DNA of 64,000 nt from CAVZTA01 sp963778025 (GTDB lineage: Bacteria > Chloroflexota > Limnocylindria > Limnocylindrales > CSP1-4), in contig CAVZTA010000016.1 in assembly GCA_963778025.1 (NCBI GenBank), positions 1 to 64,000 of the forward strand, given 5' to 3'. Below, in pieces: positions 37,760-46,841 of the stretch (the stretch's first letter is position 1; every line of letters begins with the position of its first letter). A program made the translations under genes and the position numbers. A model generated the notes under the pieces. The model made no database searches, was not told where the DNA came from, and worked only from the letters and a program-made list of their open reading frames with translations.

Positions 37760-37904
37760 CGCGAACTAGCGGTGCCCGTGCGCACCGCCACGCAGCGCGG
37801 GAGCCCTCACCGTGTCGGGCGGCCAGACCGGGAGCGACGCGCGAGGCGCATCGTAGGGACCCCAGTCAGCGTGCAGCCCCACACGTGCCGTGGAGGTCCC
37901 CGTG

Positions 37905-39611
37905 ATGCCCCGTCCGGTCCGGCGTTCCGTCGTCCTGCTGACCAGCCTGGCCCTGTTGCTCGGGGTGGCCGGCGGCGCTGCCCCCGCCGCGTTCGCCGCG
38001 AAGCCGCAGCCGAAGGCGCCCTCGACGGTCCTGCGCGGCGTCGACATCGACGCGACCACGATCCCCCAGCTCCAGCGGTTGATGGACCGCCACAAGCTCA
38101 CGGCCGTCCAGCTCACGCAGTTCTATCTCCACCGGATCCAGAAGCTCGAACCGCGGCTGAACGCCGTGATCGCGATCAGTCCGAAGGCCCTCGCCGATGC
38201 GCGGGCTGCCGACAAGGCCCGCCGGAAGGGATCGCATCTGCCGTTGCTGGGCATCCCGATCCTCCTCAAGGACAACATCGACACCCGCGGCATCCCGACG
38301 ACGGCCGGGTCGTGGGCCCTCGCAGGCAGCACACCCGGCGACGCGTTCATCGTCGGGCGCCTCCGCGCCGCCGGCGCGATCGTCCTGGGCAAGCTCAATC
38401 TGTCGGAGTGGGCGAACTTCCGGTCGATCCCGTCGTCCAGCGGGTGGAGCGGCATCGGCGGCCAGACGAACATGCCGTACGTCCTGGATCGCAATCCATG
38501 CGGCTCCAGCTCCGGGTCCGGCGTCGCTGCCGCGGCCGACCTGGCCACCATCACCATCGGCACCGAGACCGACGGCTCCATCGTCTGCCCGTCGGGCGCC
38601 AACGGCGTCGTCGGCATCAAGCCCACGCTCGGGCTGTGGAGCCGCGCAGGGATCGTGCCCATCAGCGCCGACCAGGACACGGCCGGGCCGATCACGCGCA
38701 ACGTCACCGACGCGGCCGTCCTTCTGGGAGCCCTGACGGGCGTCGACCCGGTCGATGGCGCGACCGCGGCCCAGACGGGTCACGCGTTCACCGACTACAC
38801 GCAGTTCCTCGATGCCGACGCGCTCGTCGGCGCCCGCATCGGTGTCTGGCGCGCGTACGACCCGGCGGTCGGCGACGCCGCGACCATCGCGCAGTTCGAA
38901 GCCGCGGTGGGCCGGCTCAGCGCGCTCGGCGCCACCCTGGTCGATCCCGTGAGCCTGGATCTCAGCAACGACGTGTTCAACGAGGAGTTCGCCGCGCTGC
39001 TGTGCGAATTCAAGACCGACGTCGGCGCGTACCTCCAGACCTACACCGCCGCCGGCTATCCGAAGACGCTCCAGGATCTGATCGACTTCAACGAAGCCCA
39101 TCCGGACCTGGAAGGCCCGTGGAACAGCGACATCTTCGAGCTCGCCCAGGCGACCGGCGGCCGGGCTGCGCCCGACTGCTCGGCCTCGCGCGCGGCCGCG
39201 ACGCCGCCCACTCAGGCCCTCATCGACCAGGTGATGGCCGACAACGACCTGGATGCCATCGTGGCCCCGACGAACAACCCGGCGTGGGTCACCGACCCGG
39301 TGAACGGCGACAGCTTCGAGGGCTTCATCTCCTCGTCGAGCCCGCCCGCCATCAGCGGCTACGCGGCCATCACGGTCCCGATGGGCTATGTGGGGCCGCT
39401 GCCGGTCAACCTGTCGTTCCTGGCCGGGCGCTGGGATGAGCCGACGCTGATCGGCCTCGCCTACGCGTACGAGCAGGCGACGCACGTCCGCGTGAAGCCG
39501 CAGTACCTGCCGACGATCGGCGCGAACGCCGCTCCGGCCAAGCATGGCAACGCGGCCACGCGCTCCGCTGACGCGCACAGGTCGAAGGGCGCGATGGTCC
39601 GCGCCCGCTAG
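37905..39611 (+). CDS. Secreted amidase (amidase-signature family)
   Basis: A 568-residue exported amidase. The signal peptide (residues 1-31) is followed by the AS fold: 'IPILLKDNIDTRG' (catalytic Lys), 'NPCGSSSGSGVAAAADLATI' (cis-Ser and loop), 'GTETDGSIVCPSGANGVVGI' (nucleophile Ser), 'GLWSRAGIVPISADQDTAGP'. The Ser-cisSer-Lys triad is complete. Secreted members hydrolyse amides or peptides outside the cell. GGAGG lies 9 nt before ATG 37905. The C-terminal tail 'KHGNAATRSADAHRSKGAM' is low-complexity. The frame is intact. Confidence 0.9.
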   Translation: MPRPVRRSVVLLTSLALLLGVAGGAAPAAFAAKPQPKAPSTVLRGVDIDATTIPQLQRLMDRHKLTAVQLTQFYLHRIQKLEPRLNAVIAISPKALADARAADKARRKGSHLPLLGIPILLKDNIDTRGIPTTAGSWALAGSTPGDAFIVGRLRAAGAIVLGKLNLSEWANFRSIPSSSGWSGIGGQTNMPYVLDRNPCGSSSGSGVAAAADLATITIGTETDGSIVCPSGANGVVGIKPTLGLWSRAGIVPISADQDTAGPITRNVTDAAVLLGALTGVDPVDGATAAQTGHAFTDYTQFLDADALVGARIGVWRAYDPAVGDAATIAQFEAAVGRLSALGATLVDPVSLDLSNDVFNEEFAALLCEFKTDVGAYLQTYTAAGYPKTLQDLIDFNEAHPDLEGPWNSDIFELAQATGGRAAPDCSASRAAATPPTQALIDQVMADNDLDAIVAPTNNPAWVTDPVNGDSFEGFISSSSPPAISGYAAITVPMGYVGPLPVNLSFLAGRWDEPTLIGLAYAYEQATHVRVKPQYLPTIGANAAPAKHGNAATRSADAHRSKGAMVRAR

Positions 39612-39704
39612 CCAGCCTCTGCCGGCCCTCCGGTTCGTCGGGACCCGCCCACGGTCCTGGCGAGCCGGGCCGGCTGCCTGTCCCTGGAGGCGGCCGATCC
39701 GGAG

Positions 39705-40685
39705 CTACGGGATGACGACGACCTTGCCTCGGGCATGGCCGTCCTCGACCCACCGCAGCGCGTCGACCACCTTCGTCAGCGGGTAGGTGCGGTCGATGAC
39801 GGGTCGCACGGTGCCGGCCTCGACGAGCTCGGTGAGGCGGGCGACGTCGTCCGCAAGGAACGGCTTCCACCACAGCATCAGCCCGACGTGCTTGCGGCTG
39901 GCCAGGCTCACCACCGGCCCCACGAGCAGCGCGTCGAACAGCGCCCGGTCGCTGCCGCCCAGCGTGAGGTACACGCCGCCGGGTCGGAGCGCTCGACGGA
40001 CGCGCAGCATCGAGTGGTGCGCATCCGTGTCCAGGATCCAGTCGTAGCGGTCGCCGGTCGAGGTGTAGTCGACCTGGGTGTAGTCGATCACCCGGTCGGC
40101 GCCGAGCGCGCGGACCATGTCCAGCTTCTCGCCCCGGGCGACCCCGGTGACGTGCGCGCCCATCGACTTCGCGATCTGCACCGCGAACGGCCCGACGCTG
40201 CCCGAAGCCCCGCCGATGAGCACGCGGTCGCCGGGCGCGAGCGTGCGGCCGTCACGGAGCCGCAGGCCCTGGAGCGCGAGGATCCCGCCGTGCGGCAGGC
40301 AGGCCGCATCCTCGAACGACAGGCTCGGCGGCTTCGGCTGGAACACCCGCTCGCGGGCACAGACGTACTCGGCGAACGACCCGAAGCCGGCCGGGAACAG
40401 GTCGGCGAACACCGCGTCACCGGGCTTGAAGCGGGTGGCGTCCGGGCCGACCGACTCCACCACGCCGGCCACGTCGATGCCCACGCGGTGGTTGCGCGGC
40501 CGGCGCAGGCCCATGAACAGCCGCACGAACTGGGGCCTGGGGAGGATCCCATCGAGATCGCCGCGGTTGACGCTCGCGGCGCGGACGCGAACGAGGATCC
40601 GGTCTTCCGTCGGGATGGGCGTGTCGACCTCCTCGAGGCGCACGACATCGGGTGGGCCGTAGCGGTCGCGGACGGCGGCGAGCAT
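39705..40685 (-). CDS. NAD(P)-dependent quinone oxidoreductase-like medium-chain dehydrogenase
   Basis: A 326-residue MDR-family protein. Motifs are 'MLAAVRDRYGPPDVVRLEEV', 'ILVRVRAASVNRGDLDGI', 'HRVGIDVAGVVESVGPDATR', the nucleotide-binding 'DRVLIGGASGSVGPFAVQIA', and 'HARGKVVVIP'. There are no structural Zn cysteines, which places it with quinone oxidoreductases/reticulon-4-interacting-type enzymes. It probably reduces quinones or enones with NADPH. ATG 40685 follows GGGAGG, so the long upstream extension is rejected. Confidence 0.9.
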   Translation of the reverse strand: MLAAVRDRYGPPDVVRLEEVDTPIPTEDRILVRVRAASVNRGDLDGILPRPQFVRLFMGLRRPRNHRVGIDVAGVVESVGPDATRFKPGDAVFADLFPAGFGSFAEYVCARERVFQPKPPSLSFEDAACLPHGGILALQGLRLRDGRTLAPGDRVLIGGASGSVGPFAVQIAKSMGAHVTGVARGEKLDMVRALGADRVIDYTQVDYTSTGDRYDWILDTDAHHSMLRVRRALRPGGVYLTLGGSDRALFDALLVGPVVSLASRKHVGLMLWWKPFLADDVARLTELVEAGTVRPVIDRTYPLTKVVDALRWVEDGHARGKVVVIP

Positions 40686-40828
40686 GGCTCCCTCCCCTGC
40701 GGTGACGTGTCCAGCATGACGCGCCGGCGTCAGCCTCGCGGCCCGATGTGGAGCTGCGATGGAGGTGGCGTGGATCCACGATCCGTGCGGCCGGAGGGGT
40801 CTTGACATGCATCAGGCAATCTCGGGAC

Positions 40829-41279
40829 ATGACCGAATCGAAGGGTGCCGGACCCGATCCGGAGACGATCGTCCACCACATCGAGCAGACGTACCCCGAC
40901 ACCGACGTCGTGGCCATCGAGGGCGCGTGGTTCTTCTCCGTCGATCCCGAGAAGCACTGGCCGAACTTCGCCACGCTCGTGACGGCCGACGACTACGACA
41001 CCAAGTCCCAGCTCACTCGACCCGGCGTCTTCCGCCTCAACATCGGCGTCGGCAAGGACACCTTCCTGCGCCTCGTCGGCGACCAGGCCGAGCCCGACTA
41101 CGTCAGCCTCGACCAGGTGTTCCCGCATCCCGACTACGCCGCCCAGCGCTGGATCTCGATCCTCAACCCCAGCCAGGCGACCTTCGACGGCCTGGTCCGG
41201 CCGCTCCTCGACGAGGCCCATGCCCGCGTCGTCCGCCAGTTCGCGCCTCAAGCGCGGCGAGCTGCCGACGTTCGACTGA
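40829..41279 (+). CDS. DUF6194 family protein (one frameshift near its end)
   Basis: About 149 residues. 'IVHHIEQTYPDTDVVAIEGA', 'DPEKHWPNFATLVTADDYD' and 'GVFRLNIGVGKDTFLRLVGD' match proteins annotated DUF6194, which resemble phage/MmcQ-like small enzymes without known function. Near 41240 the frame breaks; the alternative frame ends 'RLKRGELPTFD' at 41279, otherwise the frame runs on to 41302. The ATG is the first Met of the conserved region. Divergent from the quinone oxidoreductase gene. Confidence 0.7.
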
Positions 41280-41285
41280 GCCGGC

Positions 41286-42515
41286 TCAGCGCGACGCGCT
41301 GAACAGCACCATCGGCTCGGCGAGGTTCTTGAGCGGGACCTCGCCGAGCGGCTCGAAGCGGACGTCGCTCTCCGCCATCGCTCGCATGACCGCATCGCTG
41401 ACCACGACCTGCCCGCGGGTCGCACGGTCCGCGATGCGGGCCGCCGCGTTGACGGTCCGGCCGAAGTAGTCGCCCTCCTGGAACAGCACCGGACCCGTAT
41501 GGATCCCCGCGTGTGCCTGCGGCAGTCCGTCCGCCTCGAGGGCGGCCATGATGTCGAGCGCCGCGTCGACCGCCCGGTCCGCCTCGCGGAAGAACAGCAT
41601 CACGCCGTCGCCGAGCCACTTGATCGCCCGCCCGCCGTGCGCCGCGGCCTCGCGCTGGACGACCCGCGCGACGCGCCCGGCCAGCTCGGCCGCGGTGGCA
41701 TCGCCCCGCTGCTCGGTCAGGCTGCTGTAGCCGGTGATGTCGACGAACGCGATGGCCGGCTGGCGCTCGAGCCTGGTGTACAGGCCGCGGGCCACCAGCG
41801 TGGCCTCGAAGCCTTCGAAGATGTTGCGCATCCAGGCATGGACCTGCTGACCGTGGTACAGCGCGATGAGGAACGCCTCCTCGGAGTCGTCCATCGCGCC
41901 GGCGAGGGCGGTCGTGCGCCGGCCGATCTCCTCGGGTGGCAGGCCGGCCGCGAAGAGGGGCTGGAGGATCTCCGTCCACCACCAGTCGGACTCCGTCTCT
42001 GCGATGCGGCGCATCCCGTCGCCAGCGACGCGGACGGACGCGCTCGATGTGCTCGGCACCCACGCCCGCATCGAGGATCGCGCGGAGCATCGGCAGCGCG
42101 CGCAGCTCGTTCGGCCGGATGCGATCGTCCGGACCGGGTGTCGGTGAGCCCGTCGCCTCGCGGACCGTGGCCAAGAGCTCGAGGGCGATCCCCGTTCGGG
42201 CCGCGACCTGCGCGAAGGTCTCGGGCTCGAACGCCGTGAACCGGGAATAGCTGGGATGGTCGACGAAGTCGAGCGAGAGCGCGCCCGTCGCGATGGCCTC
42301 GGCGAGGATCGCGCGCGGGATGCCGCCCCGCTCCAGGTCGTGGATGACGCGCGTGCGGCGAACATCGCCCTCGGAAGCGCGCTCGGGGGCCGCCGCTTCC
42401 AGGACCTGCAGCCGAACCAGGTCGTCGACGAATCCTGGCTCGACCCCTGCCCGTTCTGCGAGCAGGGACACCCTCAGGACCAGGCGGGGTCGTCGGGGAC
42501 GGTCGGGGCGGCCAT
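41286..42515 (-). CDS. Class III adenylate/guanylate cyclase (frameshifts)
   Basis: About 405 residues. The N-terminal ~220 residues are helical, beginning near 'LAERAGVEPGFVDDLVRLQV', MerR/regulatory-domain-like ('VIHDLERGGIPRAILAEAIA'). The C-terminal cyclase has 'AIAFVDITGYSSLTEQRGD' (metal Asp), 'RAIKWLGDGVMLFF' (purine-specifying Lys and second metal Asp), and 'EGDYFGRTVNAAARIA' (Asp, Asn, Arg). All canonical residues are present, so it is probably an active adenylate cyclase. Breaks lie near 42480 and 42040. ATG 42515 is preferred; GTG 42471 is in frame with the main part. Confidence 0.82.
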
Positions 42516-42629
42516 GGCCTCACTCACCGGCCGATCGTACCTCCGGTCGCCGACCCGCCCGGTGACGGGATCGTCAGGCTCGGCACCCAAGGTGAACCGA
42601 CCGGACCCGGTCGCGCGTATCGTTCGTCG

Positions 42630-44054
42630 ATGGCGTCTGGAGCACGGTCGGCCGGCCTCGCGCGGCTCCTCGTCGCGATCCCGCTGCTCGTGGCCGCCTG
42701 TGGCTCGACGCCCGCTCCGACGCCCGTGGCGTCCGGCAGCCCCGGCCCGACACCGGCGGCCTCGACATCAGCCGGGCCGGTCGTGTCGGGAGGGCCATCC
42801 GCATCGCCCACGGTCGCGCCGACCGCGACCGCCACCATCGTCGCGACGAGCCCGATCGCCGGATCGGGGGCCATCGCGCTGCTCGGCGTGGACGGCGGGC
42901 TGGTCATCGTGGGTGCGGACGGGCGGTCGGTCCCGCTGGCGTCGGCCGGTGACGGCACGTTCACCTTCCCGGCATGGTCGCCGGACGGCCGCCGTCTCGC
43001 GGCGATCCACTATGGCCCCACCTCGAACGAGCTGATCGTGTTCGACGATGCGCAGCATCCGACGGGCGGGACGCCGACCACGCTGCTCGACAGCTCGTCG
43101 ATCGCGCCGTTCTACCTCTCCTGGTCACCCGATGGCGGGCGCGTGTCGTATCTCGCCACCATCGGGTCGGACCTGTCGCTGCGCCAGGCGCCGTCCGATG
43201 GCAGTGCCCCCACCGACGGCTCCGGCGCCGGCGCGACGATCCGCGCGGGGTCGCCGCTCTACTACGACTGGCTCGCGCCGGATCGACTCCTGGTCCACAT
43301 CGGGACGGGGACGGAGGCATTGATCGGTGAGCTCGGGCTCGACGGCGACCCGGTCGGTGCGCCGCTCGGGCCGGCCGGCGTCTTCCGGTCGGCGGTGGTG
43401 AGCCCGGGTGGCGCCCTCGCCTACGTCCGGGGTGAGAACGCCCAGGGTGAGATCGTCGTCGCATCGCACGACGGATCCTCCGAGCACACGATGCCCGTGG
43501 CCGGACCGGCCGCCATGGCGTTCGATCCCGCGGGCGAGCTGCTGGCGGCCATCGGGTCGCTCGAACCGGTGGACCCGTCGGCCGCCATCCCCCTCGGTCC
43601 GCTCCGGATCCTGGATCCGGGGACGGGCGCGGTGCGGACGCTCCTCGACGGGGCGGTCGTGAGCTTCTGGTGGTCCCCCGACGGCCAGACCATCGCGGCC
43701 CTGCGCGTGCAGCGGGTCGGGGGCGGTGCGTCACCCAGCCCGTCGGATGCCGCCGCCGCTCCGTCGGCGACCGCGCCGACGAACGAGATCCGGCTCCTGT
43801 TCGTCGACGTCGCCACGGGCGACATCACGGCGCAGCCCATCGTCCAGCCGGGTCAGGTCTTCATCGACCAGCTGCTGCCCTACTTCGACCAGTACGCCGT
43901 GAGCCACGACCTGTGGGCGCCCGACAGCTCGTCGATGCTGCTGCCGATCGTGGATCCGGCCGGCCTGCCGAAGGTGGCCTCGATCCCGCGCGACGGTTCG
44001 GCGCCCGTCGAGCTCGACGGCGTCATCGGTTTCTGGAGCCCAGCCGACCACTGA
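42630..44054 (+). CDS. TolB/WD40-like beta-propeller lipoprotein
   Basis: A 474-residue exported protein. Lipobox 'LLVAACGS' (Cys24), then a Pro/Ser/Ala/Thr-rich linker (about residues 27-75), then repeated propeller motifs 'FPAWSPDGRRLAAIHYG', 'YLSWSPDGGRVSYLATIG', 'SFWWSPDGQTIAALRVQ' and 'HDLWAPDSSSMLLPIVD'. It is a cell-surface-anchored beta-propeller, with a likely binding or scaffold role. The frame is intact. No dedicated partner is evident; downstream plus-strand genes follow 33 bp later. Confidence 0.85.
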   Translation: MASGARSAGLARLLVAIPLLVAACGSTPAPTPVASGSPGPTPAASTSAGPVVSGGPSASPTVAPTATATIVATSPIAGSGAIALLGVDGGLVIVGADGRSVPLASAGDGTFTFPAWSPDGRRLAAIHYGPTSNELIVFDDAQHPTGGTPTTLLDSSSIAPFYLSWSPDGGRVSYLATIGSDLSLRQAPSDGSAPTDGSGAGATIRAGSPLYYDWLAPDRLLVHIGTGTEALIGELGLDGDPVGAPLGPAGVFRSAVVSPGGALAYVRGENAQGEIVVASHDGSSEHTMPVAGPAAMAFDPAGELLAAIGSLEPVDPSAAIPLGPLRILDPGTGAVRTLLDGAVVSFWWSPDGQTIAALRVQRVGGGASPSPSDAAAAPSATAPTNEIRLLFVDVATGDITAQPIVQPGQVFIDQLLPYFDQYAVSHDLWAPDSSSMLLPIVDPAGLPKVASIPRDGSAPVELDGVIGFWSPADH

Positions 44055-44087
44055 ACGGCTTGACCGCCTCCGGTCGGTGAGCGTATC

Positions 44088-45096
44088 GTGCTACTCGTGG
44101 ATAGCACGTTGCGGGCCCCGCTTCGCGAGGAGCCCGGCTTCGTGCCCGCGTTGGTCGGCGACGGGCGGCCGCTCCTGGTGCTGGGCGCGCTCGCGCTCGT
44201 CGCCTCAGGGCTGTTCGCCTGGTTCCTCGCGGTCACCGACCAGCTGCTGCCCCACGACCTCGCGTGGCTGACGATCACGCCGGCCGCCCTCCGCTCGATC
44301 GCCGACGGGCGCCTCGTCCACTTCATGGCCCACGATCGAGCGGCCTTCGGCGGGACGCTCATCGCCATCGGCATCCTGTACCTGTGGCTCATCCGTTTCC
44401 CGCTCACCGAGGGTCGGCGCTGGGCGTGGTGGACGGTGGCCGGCAGCACGCTGGTCGGGTTCCTGAGCTTCCTGAGCTACCTCGGGACGGGCTATCTCGA
44501 CTCCTGGCACGGCGTGGCCACGCTGGCGCTGCTGCCGGTGTTCGGGATCGGGCTCGCGATGACGTGGCAGCGCGCGGCGCCCAGCCGATGCCGACGACGC
44601 GCCGAGACGCCCGCTGCGTGGCCGTGCGTCCCTCGGGCGGCGCCTGCTGCTCCTCACGGCGTTCGGGATGCTGATCGCGGGGCTCACGATCGTGACCATC
44701 GGCACGCTCGTGGTGTTCGTGCCGCAGGACATCGCGTACATCGGGCTGGACCGGGCGGCCCTCGACGCGCTCGACCCACGGCTCGTGCCGCTCATCGCCC
44801 ACGACCGCTCGGGATTCGGCGGTGGACTCGCCACGACCGGCCTCGTCGTCCTCGCGTGTGTCGGGTTCGGCCGGCCGTCACGCGCCCTGTGGCAGGCACT
44901 CGCGCTGGCGGGCACGGCAGGGTTCGGCGCCGCGATCGGCGTCCACGGGCTCGTGGGCTACCTCGACCTGACCCACGTCGGACCGGCGGTCCTGGGCGGC
45001 TGGATCTTCCTCGCGGGGATGATCCTGGTCCGCCCGGCCATGGATCGCCACCCTGCCGCGCGAGCAGCCGCGGCCCGGACGGAGGTCCGCGCCTGA
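44088..45096 (+). CDS. Multi-spanning membrane protein of unknown function (frameshifts)
   Basis: About 335 residues with seven or eight helices, built as two similar halves. Each half contains a helix, then a 'LPHDLAWLTITPAALRSI' or 'VPQDIAYIGLDRAALDAL' type amphipathic segment, then 'LVHFMAHDRAAFGGTLIA' or 'LVPLIAHDRSGFGGGLAT'. The internal duplication and conserved 'AHDR.GFGG' motif recall membrane proteins of unknown function in actinobacteria and Chloroflexota. Breaks lie near 44600 and 44640, between the halves. GTG 44088 start. The stop overlaps the methyltransferase ATG (TGATG). Confidence 0.72.
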
Positions 45097-45854
45097 TGGC
45101 GTTCGACGTCGCCGCCGAGGCGTACGACCGGTTCATGGGTCGGTATTCCCGGCTCCTCTCGCCGCAGATGGCCGACCTCGCAGGGGTCACCGACGGGCAG
45201 CGCGTCGTCGACGTGGGCTGCGGACCGGGTGTCCTGACCGGCGAGCTGGTCCGGCGCGTGGGGGCCGCGAACGTCGCCGCGGTCGATCCGTCCGAGCCGT
45301 TCGTCGCGGCCGCCCGGGTCCGGCAGCCGGGCGTCGACGTCCGCCTCGCGTCGGCCGAGTCGCTCCCCTTCCCCGACGACGCCTTCGATGCCGGGCTGGC
45401 CCAGCTGGTCGTGCACTTCATGCGCGATCCCATCGCCGGCGTGCGCGAGATGGCGCGCGTCACGCGCGCGGGCGGGGTGGTCGCCGCATGCGTCTGGGAC
45501 TTCGCCGGCGAGCGGGCGCCATTGAGCCGGTTCTGGTCGGTCGCGCATGAGCTGGATCCGGGAGTGGTCGACGAATCGCACCTGAACGGCGCCCGCGAGG
45601 GGCACCTGGTCGACCTGTTCGGGCTGGCCGGCCTGCACGACGTCGAGCAGGCGGAGCTGTCGGTCACGTTCGAGCACGCCGGCTTCGAGGAGTGGTGGGC
45701 GCCGTACCTCGGCGGTGTGAGTCTGGCAGGTACCTACGTCGCCGGGCTCAGCGACGAGCACCGGGACGCCCTCCGCGACCGGCTCCGGGCACGCCTGCCG
45801 GCGGGCGCGTTCGCCGTGACCTCGACCGCCTGGGCGGCCCGCGGACGGGTCTGA
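45096..45854 (+). CDS. SAM-dependent class I methyltransferase
   Basis: A 252-residue methyltransferase. 'AYDRFMGRYSRLLSPQMADL' is the usual UbiE/BioC-like start, 'RVVDVGCGPGVLTGELV' is motif I, 'AVDPSEPFVAAAR' motif post-I, 'LASAESLPFPDDAFDAGLAQ' motif II and 'MARVTRAGGVVAACVWDF' motif III. The substrate is unknown. Its ATG overlaps the stop of the membrane-protein gene, so the two are coupled. The frame is intact. Confidence 0.9.
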   Translation: MAFDVAAEAYDRFMGRYSRLLSPQMADLAGVTDGQRVVDVGCGPGVLTGELVRRVGAANVAAVDPSEPFVAAARVRQPGVDVRLASAESLPFPDDAFDAGLAQLVVHFMRDPIAGVREMARVTRAGGVVAACVWDFAGERAPLSRFWSVAHELDPGVVDESHLNGAREGHLVDLFGLAGLHDVEQAELSVTFEHAGFEEWWAPYLGGVSLAGTYVAGLSDEHRDALRDRLRARLPAGAFAVTSTAWAARGRV

Positions 45855-45913
45855 CACCGGACCCAGGGCCGTCGGCCGGGGTACGGTTCGGCGATGCGAT
45901 CCCGGGTCCACCG

Positions 45914-46831
45914 ATGAGCCGTCGCGGGCTGGTCCTGTTCGCCGCGATGTCGGTGATCTGGGGCATCCCGTACCTGTTCATCCGGATCGCGGTCGAGGAG
46001 ATCACACCGGCCGTGCTGGTGTTCGGCCGTACGGCGATCGCCGCCGGGCTCCTGCTGCCGGTCGCATTGCTCCGCGTGGACCTTCGCCCGGTGCTGGCGC
46101 GGTGGCGGTGGGTCGTCGCGTTCGCGGCCATCGAGATCGCGATCCCGTGGGTCCTGCTGGCCACCGCGGAGCAGCGGCTGTCCAGCTCGCTGACCGGGTT
46201 GCTCATCGCCGGGACGCCGCTCGCCGGCGTCGTCATCGCCTTCGTCACCGGCGGCGATCGGCTGGGCCGGACGGCGCTGCTGGGGCTCCTGCTCGGGCTG
46301 GTGGGCGTCATCGCGATCGTCGGCGCGGACTTCCGGGTCGACGACACCGCGTCGCTGCTCGCCATCGGCGGCGTGGTGATCTGCTACGCGCTCGGGCCGG
46401 CGATCCTCGCCCGTCGACTCGGGGGCCTTCCGTCGCTCGGCATCATGGCGCTGTCGCTCACCGGGACCGCGCTCCTGTACGCGCCCGTCGCCGCGCTCCA
46501 GTGGCCCGCGACGACGCCCTCGCGCGACGTCCTCATCGCGGTGCTCGTGCTGGCCACGGTCTGCACGGCCGCCGCGTTCCTCGTGTTCGCGGCGCTGATC
46601 GAGGACATCGGGCCGATCCGGGCGACGGTCATCACCTACGTCAACCCGGCCGTCGCCGCGGTCCTCGGCGTGGTCGTCCTGGGCGAGACGTTCACCCTCG
46701 CCATGGCATTCGGGTTCGCGCTCGTCATCGCGGGCTCGGCGATCTCGACGCGCCGTCCCGCGACCCCCGTGCGAGCGGCGACGGATCCACGGTCGGCCGA
46801 GACCGCCGACGCGCGCCTCGACCCGGCCTAG
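45914..46831 (+). CDS. EamA/DMT-family transporter
   Basis: A 305-residue, ten-helix transporter. 'GLVLFAAMSVIWGIPYLFIR' opens the first EamA half. 'AIEIAIPWVLLATAEQRLSS' and 'LIAGTPLAGVVIAFVTGGDR' are conserved elements, and the second half ends 'PAVAAVLGVVVLGETFTLAM'. The substrate is unknown. ATG 45914 begins directly before the first helix; the upstream extension is rejected. It is 59 bp after the methyltransferase gene and convergent with the VWA gene. Confidence 0.88.
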   Translation: MSRRGLVLFAAMSVIWGIPYLFIRIAVEEITPAVLVFGRTAIAAGLLLPVALLRVDLRPVLARWRWVVAFAAIEIAIPWVLLATAEQRLSSSLTGLLIAGTPLAGVVIAFVTGGDRLGRTALLGLLLGLVGVIAIVGADFRVDDTASLLAIGGVVICYALGPAILARRLGGLPSLGIMALSLTGTALLYAPVAALQWPATTPSRDVLIAVLVLATVCTAAAFLVFAALIEDIGPIRATVITYVNPAVAAVLGVVVLGETFTLAMAFGFALVIAGSAISTRRPATPVRAATDPRSAETADARLDPA

Positions 46832-46841
46832 CCGCGACCGA

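Noticed and set aside
40802..40831. Consensus-like -35 TTGACA before the DUF6194 gene
   Set aside because: It lies 22 bp from the ATG with no -10 element in range; a leaderless promoter cannot be supported.
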